From positions 135,485,460 to 135,549,459 of the forward strand of contig OW386292.2 of assembly GCA_936432065.2 (NCBI GenBank): DNA of 64,000 nt, read 5' to 3'. A model generated the notes under the pieces. That model searched no databases. It was not told where the DNA came from and saw only the letters and a list, made by a program, of their open reading frames with translations. Position numbers and translations under genes: made by a program. This document shows positions 1 through 11,100 of the stretch, in pieces. Within the stretch, counting starts at the first letter, position 1; each line of letters opens with the position of its first letter. Source of the DNA: Rutpela maculata. Taxonomy: Eukaryota; Arthropoda; Insecta; Coleoptera; Cerambycidae.

Positions 1-531
1 GTGCATATCGAATATGAGAAGGTAAATCATTTTTGCGTATAATGAATGATATAGGTTCCATTATGCAACCTTGGGAACCCCTAAATTAGGTCCAAAAATT
101 GTTGATCGCGTTTATTTATCTCATTTATCCAAAAAGTAATTTTGACACACTGTTTACGATTTTAAAGCTAAGACGCAAACTACTCTAAGAAAATGCCTTC
201 TATTCAATAGTCTTCCAATTTATGGAATAAGTCATGATTTACGTAATCAACTGCTCGACTTAAATTACAGAACTTCTGCTGGGTATGGTTTCTTTCCAAA
301 ATATTTAGTAATTTTATCATAAAAAGATAATACTGTATTAGCCGTAAAATCATTTCTGTGGAAACCATATTGTGTTACTTACTCAAAAATACTGTTTTTT
401 TTTCTAAATAAGGCAATAAACGGCTTAGCATGACGTATTCAAAGAGTTTAGAAATTGTGATAGAAGTGATACATACAAGACCACACATCTGCCGGTGTAC
501 ACTTTGTGTTGTGATCAGGCAGCCATTCAGG
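1..531. other. No recognisable gene; AT-rich repeat-like DNA
   Basis: Both strands are rich in stops. The longest stretch with some protein character is an open run on the plus strand at about 146-331 (residues such as YGISHDLRNQLLDLNYR). It has no start codon, splice context or recognised family, so it is not called as a gene. Confidence 0.5.
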
Positions 532-663
532 CCTATGATGGAACGTTTACGTTATTTAACATACATCTGTTATGTTGAGCGCTGACCAAAAAATATATGA
601 GAGTGAGAGAGACAGATGACCGTAACATAGGCATTATGACTAACGTAAACGTTCCATCATAGG
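532..663. repeat. Foldback MITE, 23-bp terminal inverted repeats
   Basis: Bases 532-554 (starting cctatgatggaacgtttacg) are repeated as the reverse complement at 641-663, leaving a spacer of about 86 bp with no coding capacity. A related arm occurs at 20398-20432, so this is a dispersed family. The superfamily is not assigned and no target duplication was resolved. Confidence 0.75.
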
Positions 664-685
664 GCTGATTGTATACATTGCGAAT

Positions 686-1195
686 GGGGCTCGTGCACCG
701 TTTGACAGCTTGGAGGTCACGCAACCTCGTTAACCTCAATCATTCTTCTTCTTCTAGTGCTGTCCCCTTAAAGGGCTCGTGTACCGTTTGACAGCCGACA
801 TTTTTGGAGGGAGGAGAACGAGACACAACGTCACAATCACGAGAAAACTAGGAACTGCACATGGAGAAATCGGAAAATTTGAGGTTGTGTCTCCTTCTCC
901 TCCCTCCAAAAATGTCGGCTGTCAAACGGTCACCGAGCTCTTTAAGGGGACAGCACTAGAAGAAGAAGAATGATTGAGGTTAATGTGGTTGTGTGACCTC
1001 CAAGAATGTCGGCTGTCAATCGGTGTACAAGCGGTATGTGGCACGAGCCCCATACTTAAGTTAAAAAAAAATACAGCTGGGAATTTTGCATTTATTAATG
1101 ATCGCTAACCTCTAAGGGGACAGCACTAGAAGAAGAAGAATGATTGAGGTTAAGTGTTGCGTGACCTCCAAGCTATCAAACGGTGCACGAGCCCC
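686..1195. repeat. Nested foldback repeat with inner and outer inverted arms
   Basis: The outer arms are 686-745 and about 1136-1195 (ggggctcgtgcaccgtttga against its complement). Inside, 741-822 is repeated inverted at about 899-984. Each arm carries the run cattcttcttcttctagtgc next to a tgtcggctgtcaaacgg-type motif. Open reading through the arms is a by-product of the repeat. A foldback element, or inverted copies of one short element, best explains it. Confidence 0.7.
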
Positions 1196-1680
1196 CATAT
1201 AAACTCAAGTCTGTTGAACGACAAAATAGTAGTTAAGAGTATTTCGACGTTTGCTGTTTCTGCACAGAACTAGCGACCTTAGTGTATATTAGGTCCTTTC
1301 CTTTGTCTTTGAGTGTAGTGTGTTTTACACTACATGCAAAGTCAGCTGAATGTGATAAAAGCAACGGATTGGATAAGTGTAATTGAAATTGATATTTTTC
1401 TGATTTATTTTTTTAGAAAGCTTTCTAGAAGAATTCCTCAGTGAATTGATGATCTAAGAAAAAGTGTTAGATTAGGTAAATAATACATTCCTATAGGGTA
1501 TTCTTTATAGTTACCATTTCTTAGAAGATTAATTACTTGTGGGTCATCTTCCAACCTGCAATTTTGAACTGGATTTCTTCAATTTTCCCACACCAATACA
1601 CAAAAAATAGTTCACGAAAACTCTAGAAATTACCTTATTAATTCAAATATTTCTATTACGCATGTCCAGTGCACTTCACA

Positions 1681-1935
1681 CCAGCCTTCGACCTTATTCT
1701 CGAATCGGAGCAGCGAATGTGAATGTTTTATCTCTTTTCATTTCTTTTCTTTTCCTTCTTTCCTTCTTTTTCCTTTCTCCCGAAATGAGCATTTTCTCGA
1801 TTGGAGAATAAGGACCCTATTCTCGAATCAGGGAGCAGAGGATGTGAATGTTTTATCTCTTTTCATTTCCTTCTTTTTTCTTTCCTTCTTTTTCCTTTCT
1901 CCCGAAATGAGCATTCACCCCACCGGAGAATAGGG
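1681..1935. repeat. Two-copy tandem repeat, about 125 bp per unit
   Basis: Two consecutive units, about 1681-1813 and 1814-1935, each begin with tattctcgaatc. Each passes through gtgaatgttttatctctttt and a pyrimidine-rich tract, and ends near cccgaaatgagcatt and ggagaata. They lie directly upstream of ZAD gene 1, so they may affect its promoter, but nothing shows this. Confidence 0.8.
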
Positions 1936-1973
1936 GTCAGAAGGCACCTCTATTAGTATCAACTCAGATTAGA

Positions 1974-1984
1974 TATATAAAGGG
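1974..1984 (+). promoter_or_regulatory. TATA-like box upstream of ZAD gene 1
   Basis: The sequence tatataaaggg lies about 100 bp upstream of the ATG at 2075. A start site about 30 bp downstream would give a leader of roughly 70 nt. The AT-rich background makes chance matches likely. Confidence 0.35.
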
Positions 1985-2074
1985 ATAGTTATTTTTGTGT
2001 AGCTTCGTTGGCATTGTTATTGTTGCTAAGTTCACGGTAGTCTTTAGTTGTCTTTTTAGGTTATATATTTAGTT

Positions 2075-2188
2075 ATGAAAATGGGACCCCAAGAAGAAAT
2101 ATGCAGACTTTGTTTAAAAATATGCGACAAATTTAAAGCAATAGAGGAATATATCAAGGATGCTTTAGATATATTGCTGCCAAAAATG
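2075..2188 (+). CDS. ZAD gene 1, exon 1: first half of ZAD 1
   Basis: 38 codons ending in phase 0 before gtaagt. It contains the ZAD hallmark CRLC (residues 10-13), a helical stretch and the closing LLPKM. The second zinc-ligand pair is in exon 2. The intron that follows is 119 bp, exactly the length of the matching intron in gene 2. Confidence 0.88.
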
Positions 2189-5100
2189 GTAAGTGTCGAA
2201 AATTCACGTTCAGTTTGTAAGGGGTGAAGTTTAAATATGAAACTAGTTCAATTCAATATTTTCTATGTATTTTAGCTGTGTAATGCTCTCGACGAATTTT
2301 GTTTTAGGATTTTGCCGCAATGCAGAAGCCTGTGGTGTGTACAAACTGTGAAAAAATGCTAATAAAATGTTATGATTTTAAAGCGGCATGCTTCTGTACA
2401 CGTGACTATATAATTCCGCTAGTCAACAACAATGATACTGTCAAACTGAATCTAAAAGATGTCTATCAGAGCAAAAATGAAAATGAGGCTGGCTTTCCAG
2501 AGGATCATGATATATGTGGATTTTGTATGAATCCAGTAAAAAAATGTTCAGCTATATCAGTCGATGTTGAAAAAGGGGATGTTATATTGAAAAATATGAT
2601 AGGAAAATGTCTTCCAGAATTAGTAAGTGAAAATATTTTTTATGTTAATTTGCATGTCTCAGTGCATATAGATTTGATAGCATTTACAGAGACATCGCAC
2701 ATAACACAGTTTGTACTTAGTATGTACTTGTACATACTAAGACAAACTGTGTTATGTGGATACGCACATTTGTAAGAATGTTTAGTGTGAGTAGTGAGAA
2801 TTTTTCTCTAATACTTACAACTCCATTAATTTATATTCAAGTGGTAGGGAATGCAAATATAATCATTTGATAATAATCACAGTAATATAATCATAATGCA
2901 TACAGACTGAAATCATATCCAGAGTATATTCCCTTTGAGTGGTGTCAATAAACTGGCGACCATAGCCACATTCATACTGACAGACTTTTGTGATAATATA
3001 GGCAAGAAGAAGCCACAAATAGGCAGTTCAATAGATCATATGTAGTTACGTTTTGGCCACAGCATAGAAAGAGAGACAGCAGGGAAACTTGAATGGCGGG
3101 AACGGTTTGCGCAGATCGTCATACACGAACCATTTGGGCTTAAAACCTTGAAAAACGGTGCGGGTACAATTTATTTAGTTCATAGACGTACTTAGTGCAG
3201 TGTGTTATTGTGTTATTTATTGGTTAACATTTATCTGTTATTATTTTCAAGTATGGGCTCTGTTTCTGCTGCAAAATATTGCCAGAACAAACGTTATTTG
3301 TGCAAAAAGTCGTTTTTAGATTCCCTACTGATCATAATTATAGGTAGGTAAAATTAACTGAAACTTTTTAATAATAAATACTTGTAGAAAATTAAATTTT
3401 CTACAAAAAAGAAGGTGAGTGCATACATATGTTAATACTTATGTGCACAGAAAATGTACAGTGTGGCTTCATAAGGATTGAACGAATTTAAATGCATATA
3501 TTTCCAAAACAATAAAATATGAATATATGTAAATATATATTATCCACCACTCATTTTTTTTTATGAGATATTTTATTCTCTACAACTTTGTTTACAGTTT
3601 TTTCACAGCTCTTGCCATTTTGGCGGCGTATCAATTGTAATGTGGATATTATACCAAGATATTTAAACCTGTACTCTTTACCTGTAATAAGGGATTATCG
3701 CAGGTAGAAAAATTTTGATGCGTTTTGTTTTATTTACAGAAAATTGCTTAATTATAAATTATTACATTAATTCCATTCTGTTCTCTTCTATGTATTTAGT
3801 TTATTTACTTTTTACTCTGTTTAGTTCGCAAGATGCCTCAACGTAGTTAATAAGTCATATAACGGCTATATCTGTTTGTTTGGGCGTTTCCAGGCGTGCT
3901 GAGAACATGAAATTTTGCAAATAGATATACTAAACTCTCAAGAAAGTTAATAAAATTGCGTCCTAAATTTGAGTCAACTTTTTTAGGAACTTCCTATGTT
4001 GAATAATTTATTGATTGTCATATTATTTGATAGTGTGTTTTTTATAATAAAAATTACATGGAGGGTGTTATATTATTCATTATTTTTAGTTATATTAATG
4101 AACCCATAGTGGAACATAGGCATTCTACTATTTGATATAGTATAATTATCACTTAACTCAAGTAACGAAGGCCCTTCTGTTATAAAAAAACAAAAATGAA
4201 ACTATGAAGAAAGTATTGTTCTATTTTTTTGAGCTATTTTTATTTGAAGAAATACTGAAAAAAAATTATATCAATGTATTTAAAAGAAAATTCTGTTTCA
4301 TATGCTTTTATTTCCTATTTTTACAAGTTGGAAAAAAAATTACATATGACTTTTACAACTTTACAAGTTGGAAAAAAATTACATATGACTTTTTTAGCTA
4401 TCTTAAATTATTGTTTATTTAAAGAAATCAATAGAGTTATCTGTTACTTATGATACTCCATTATAACAGGTAACGAACACAAATTTTTCTTGTTAAATAT
4501 CACAATATTTTTTCAGTTTATGACTACAGTTTCGTGGTTTCTAGTCTACATTTTCAAGCACACAGTAAATTTTATCTTTCGGCAAAATTATTGCGTTTAC
4601 AAAGATTAGTTGATACGAGATAGTTTGTTTCATACTAAATAACATTTTCAATATATTTTTTTTTGACAGGATTTATGTATCATCGAGAAACCCGTAATAT
4701 GTGTACCCTGCTACGACTCACTAGAAAATTGTTTCCATTTCATTACGAACTGTTTGATTGTAGAAGAAAAGGTTAAGAAATATCGTGAAACTTTAGATCA
4801 GAACAGTAAAAGTCTGATAGAGTTAGGCGGAATATTACAGTTCACACCTAGAGATATTTATATAAAATCCAGTGATGGTAGCTTGATTGGTGCAATCAAA
4901 GCAGAGAAACAATTATGCGAGGAAATAGAGAATGTCGGCAAGAGCGAAACTGGGAAGGGAGATGGAGCATTTAAATTAGAACAGATGTTCTGTGAAAATG
5001 ACGAAAGTGCTAAAAAGGAGGTCAAACTTGTAAGTTATATGCACATGGATGACCTGATATTTAACAATGTGGAACAGTTTACGCCAGAAGATGTGTTGGC

Positions 5101-8100
5101 CTGCAATTTTGATGTGATTAAAACAGGAGAAACGTTTTGTGGAGAAAAAGAACCTAAAGAGGAAAATGTTGCTGAAATGGAGGAAGAATTTCTACTCAAT
5201 GAAGGAATTGAAATAAAAACGGAGGTACTGGATTTCAACAGGTAATATTAAATTAAGAATCATTGTAAATTTGGAAAGTTCATTTTCTAATTAAGGTTAT
5301 CTTTTTTATACAGTGTGTCCCGCTTTTCATAAATCCACCTTAATATCTCAGTTATTAATGCGATTTTCTTCAAATTTGGGTGGTAATTATATGTAGGAAA
5401 AATGAATTATTTGGCATAGTAATAATTTTCATTCTTCATTGGCGTGCGGTTTTAGGGGATAAAATAGGGTAGGTTTTTTGGCAAAAGGATATATAGGGCT
5501 TATTTTAGACAAATTTTCCTATCATATTTGGATTCAGCATGTCCAAAAACCTCTTAATCCATATTCTCCATGATCTGAAAAACGGATTATGGCAGAAACG
5601 AACTATTAATTAATTTCTTAAAAAACACTTTTTTAATTTTTTATGACTTTATTTAATTGCTCTAACAAACCTAAAAACAGCTTTTTTTTTAAATTCTGGT
5701 CTCTTCAACATAACCACCTTCCAATAAAATACACTTTTCATCAACCCTTCTTAACCGTTCAATCACTTTTCTTAAAGTTTGGGGAGTAATTTCTTGACAC
5801 GCTTGTCTAATCCTATGGCAAAGCTCTTGTCTGTTACACGGCCGAGTAGCATACACTTTATTTTTCAAGTACCCCCATAGAAAAAAGTCACAAGGGGTAA
5901 CATCAGGGGGCCACGGTTCTAATGGGCTATTTCTACCTATCCACTTCATAGGGAAATTTGCATTTGAAAAATTTCTAACTAACAGAGAATTGTGCGCCGG
6001 GGCACCATCTGACTGAAAGTATACATTTTCTCTCTGTGCTAAAGGCATTTCCATAAAAAAATCATCTAAATAATTTTGTAAAAAACTTAGAAAATTTTCT
6101 GCGTTGAGATTATCCAGGAAAAAGAGGCCAACAATTTGTTCGTTTAATATGCCACACCACACGTTAACTTTTTCGCTGTATTGGTTTTTACAGTTGTGAT
6201 TTTCGGCTGCCCAATATCTACAATTTTGACTAGATACCACAACGTTTGTCGTAAATGTTGCTTCGTCACTAAACAGTATGTTCTTTAAAAGAAATCTGTC
6301 ATTAAGATAGTTACCTTGGAACCATAGGCAAAATTCAAACCGCCGTTCAAAATCACCTTCTAAGAGAGTATGCAAAAATTTCGGTTTAAATGCCCTAATC
6401 CTACTGCGTTTCAAACACCTCCATATTTTATTTTTGGTTAAATTTAGTGTTCTCGCAACTGCCCTTATACTACCATTTGGATTGTTCCGAAATTCTGTTA
6501 AAATGCATTCGTCGTTTGGATATTGTCGTAAATTTAAATTGTACCTTCTTCGTCTTGTCTTGAAAATGGCTCCGGTTCTTGCAAACAGTTTGTTGATGTC
6601 ACCAACGGTTTTGTGCCAAATTGCTGCTCGATCACGGTGACGTTGATTAAATATTCGAGCAACCTGACGCGTAGATCTTTCATTATCACTAATTAAGCGG
6701 ATAATTTCAACTTTTTCTTCAATTGTAAGAACTACTCTCCGATTTTCTGCCATTATCAGTAAGATTGATAAATTAAATAACACTATTTAACTTTTGACAA
6801 TTCTTATGAATCGCCAAATATCAAATAAAAACTTGTTTTTCAAAGCACTTTTGATTAATGCCTATGGTTGCAAGGTAACTGTCTTAACGACAGATTTTTT
6901 TAAAGAACATAATGGTTAGTGACGAGGTGGTATCATTGGAAAGTGGTTATGTTGAAGAGACCGAATTTATAAAAAAAATTTTAGGTTTGTTATAGCAAAA
7001 AATTAAAAAGTGTTTTTAAGAAATTAATTACTATTTTTTAAACATGCTGAATCCAAATATGATAGAAAAATTTGTCTAAAATAAGCCCTAATATCCTTTT
7101 GCCGAAAAATCGACTTCTTTTTACCCCCTAAAACCGCACGCCAATGAAAAATGAAAATGTTTACTATGCCAAATAATTCATTTCTCCAACATATAATTAC
7201 CACTCAAATTTGAAGAAAATCGCATTATTGATAACTGAGATATTAAGGTGGATTTATGAAAAGCGGGACACACTGTATATTCATTTATCTTATTTGTCCA
7301 TTTAGCCACCTCCCAACTAGTAAATTTAGTTGCTGCAACATAGTGATGCCTATTGTAGGCACTTTAAAATGTTTTGCTACTAGCCATAGGTTTATCCAGC
7401 TATGTTTCAATAATGTTGTGGTTACATAGCGGCGCTGTCGTGGCATGGAAGCCGTGACTTTTGGAGATCTTTACCACTCCACATATTCTTTCAAATCAAC
7501 AATGTTGCGTGCTTTGTCTTGCAACTAATTTTGTTGTAATTATGTTTCATTCCTACAATACTCCAGCCCCACTGTACCAGCTGTTTGAAAGTAGTGGCAT
7601 TTCCCCGCTTCAAAAGGGAATTGACGCCCGAGGAACTGACCTGTAAGTAACGCTGTTGCTGGGGTATCTATAGTGACACTTTCAGGATTCTCGGGAAAGT
7701 ACGTCACATTATGATTGTAAAATTGGCCTTGGATATTTTTACAAGAAAATGTGGCTGACCAATTAATAAAAAGTAATTGTCATTTGCAGTCCTCTCACTA
7801 AACTATATATTCTAATAATGGTAATGGCCTAGAACATTTTACTCTAGATGAAGTCCATTTAGTCTTTTGTAGATTATCACAAATAATTCCTTCCTTAATA
7901 ACTGCAAATACCCTTAGCGAGTATTACATGGGCTTGATGAAGGCATAATAAAACCTTTGGGATTTAGATCCTCTGCCATGATGAATCCGCTTGAGAATTT
8001 TAAACTTAACCTGTAAATTATGGTCTCCTACTAGTAATTTTCGCACAACTCCTGTGCTGCTGCGATGCAAGGAGCATAAACAAAAACCGTTTTATAACAC

Positions 8101-11100
8101 ACTGTTTTCTTCTGATCATTTTATTTGTTGTTTTAAGATACTAGAAGTGGTTAATTGTAAAGTAATGTTACAGTTATATTAATAAAATAACATTTTGATA
8201 TTCACATTCACATATTAATCGCAAATACCATTAAAAAAAAATAGTGATTTTTTTCCATTTCGTGTTCTTCGACCAGACGCAAATATTTTTTATTTTGGAA
8301 CATAGCAGGTTGCCTGTTTCACTATAAAATAAAGAATTATGCATTGAGAGAAAGTCTACATTTATTTATTTAGTTATTTATTTATTTTCTAATAAACAAA
8401 TGTATCAAAAAGGCAGCACCACACAGCTCTGCTTTTTAACAGTCCTTCTATATAGCGGAAAAGGTAAAGTATTTAGGCATCATTTTAGATACCCATTGGC
8501 AATTTGAAAAACATGTAGAATATGTTGCTCCTAAGGGAAGGCAATATTTATACTAAGAAAACTGAAAGAAAACTTAATAACGTTTTATGCATTGTTTCAT
8601 TCAGTGCTGCAGTATGAAAATGTAGCATGGGGTACAAATTATGAGACTACAATAAACTCGAAATTGTACGAAAAAAGCAATAAAGATTCTGCTAAACAAA
8701 AATGGTACATATCCAATAGATCTTTTGTATAACGAGATAGACATCTAGAAAGACTTACATTCACAAAGTGCTACAAAAAAGCTTGTAAAATTTTTTGTAA
8801 TGGGGTATTATCCTATTTTATTTTTTTTTTATTGAATGATACCATGGAATATGTACAAATAAGCCTTTCAGGCAATACAGATTTCCGCAAAAATAATTAT
8901 CAATTTTTTGAGAAAACAAGAGTTAAAATAAGTGGCGCGAAAAGCGATGACCTGGGTAGTCTGTGTTGATTTGTTAATAGAATGGTTTTATACAAATCAG
9001 TGTGGTGTTGTCAAGCTGAAACGTCTTATCTAGTTCTAATAAAGATAATTGAAGAAAACAGGAGTATAAAGCTTATTTATTAAATCAATGTTAATATATT
9101 TATACACGAAATTTAATTTTGTGATGTAAATAATAATAATAGGCATGAATTATTCAATATATTAAATAATTTTTAATGCCAATTGGATTTTTAAAAACAT
9201 ATTTGGCAATATATGGCAACAATGTCAACGGCTTGTCAGAAGACAGATGTGTTCTAATGTCAAAACAGAAAATCTAAATTTTGCTTATAGAAAGAATCTA
9301 TCATGTCATAATCAACTTCAGGCAAACTGGATGAATCTCCTTTCAGAAAATTCAACTCTATCTTAATAGTTATTGATGAAATATAAAATAACAATCAAAC
9401 GCTACATAAACAAACCACAAATAAATCTAACCAATATGATGTCTCTTTCACTTGTAATGTAACAAGAAGTGACAACTGACAGCACCCAAGCAAAGTTGGA
9501 AGAAGAGAGCCGTTTTTATACAATTTTGCCACATAATCCTTGTCGTGAGAGGCTTTAGCAACATGTCTGAATCAAAATGTATACTATATATTGTAAAATT
9601 TTTCCAGTAAACTATGAATTCTTCATTTATGTAATATTAACTTAAAATGCCATTTTTTGTTTTGTAATATGGCATAGTTTGTCAGTAGATATTAATATAT
9701 TATATTGTAATGCAGTTATTAAGACAATTGTAAAATTACCAGTGAAGCTATAAGACTTTTCTCTGAAATAAAATGCAAATACACTAGAAAAATAACTATA
9801 AAATAACTACAATACAGCCGATTAGTACCCAAATTCTAGCAAATCTCAAATATTCCATAGTTACTTTAAATTTATTTAATTTGTCTAAAAATAAAACTTA
9901 ACTGAAAAGCAAAAGGTTTCTAGGTAAGAATACGAAAATTGATTCTAACAAATATGTTATGAAAATCGACATTATAGCATGTGACTTTGCAGGGATGGCC
10001 AACAAGTTTAATTTCACTAGTTAGAAAATATATATAAACCTTAATGAAAAAAAAAAAAAAAAATGCACAAGATACATTATACAAAAAATAATAATTAAAG
10101 TAATAACTAAAATACCACTACATGACAGTTCATTAAATACCTTACTCTAAAAATGACAACTTGTACAGAATTTATATTCTGTGCTATATAACATGAATAA
10201 CGCGAACCAAAACAATAAAAACTACGTATTTCTTCCTTGAGGGCTATGAAAGTCAAAAGATGATTTCCACAAAGAGGAAAAGCTTAACAGAACTCAATGC
10301 ACTCAACACTAATGTTTATTGCAATTAATCAAAAAGGGAAAATGTAATTGTGTGTCGCAATATCAGAAATAAAACATAGAAAATGCTATTAACTATCGAA
10401 GACCAGTCCAAAAGGCATAATTAAATTCAGTACTTACACCTGTCGTAGGGCGTAGCCCTTTGCACATATATCTTTTATTACAATATGAGACATCAAATTT
10501 CAAGCAAATATCTTTGTAATATTTGAACACCAGAAGATTCATTCATTTTAACATAGCTACTCTTTCATTTTTGTCCACCTTTCCAGTAAAATAAGTACAA
10601 GTGGTGAAATGCTTCTAACACATTTGTTTTAATAAATTGAGTTCTTAGAAAATGTTTTATGAAGTTAGGATTTGTCTCATGCCTTTTTCTTTATAATGGT
10701 TTCATCAAAACATTTGTCAAGGATGTTTTAAGAGACTAGTTTTGTAATGACATTTAATAAGTACTAATAGGCATTAAAAATCTCCAGTTTTAAAAATAAC
10801 TTGAAATCTATTTATCGCATACGTGTTAAAACCTTAAAGAATAATTTAATGCCTTTTTAATTCTTAATAGAATTTAAGAAGGTAATAAAACCATTTACCT
10901 TTATGGAAAGTTTTATGTAGGTATGATAAACCGTTACAAATACAAATAATCCTAGCAGCAAATTAGCTTTATAAGTAGGTCTTACAGAACGTCTTAAAAC
11001 TTACCTTATGAGAGCAAGTATACTTGAGATCTAAAAGATCTTAATCACAACATCAATAAAGCAGAAGACTATTTCATTACCTTGACTATACTTTCTTAAA

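Larger units (their letters stand above)
2623..4669. other. ZAD gene 1 intron 2: no gene seen
   Basis: AT-rich intron with gtaagt at the start and tttgacag at the end. It holds a perfect palindrome at 2698-2759 and a small tandem duplication at about 4321-4391. A lysine- and phenylalanine-rich open stretch at 4204-4422 is low complexity and is not called. Confidence 0.6.

Noticed and set aside
146..331. Open plus-strand stretch with protein-like composition
   Set aside because: No start codon, no splice signals, no recognised family; short enough to be chance.
4204..4422. 72-codon open frame in gene 1 intron 2
   Set aside because: Low-complexity F/K/Y run produced by an AT-rich tandem repeat inside an intron.
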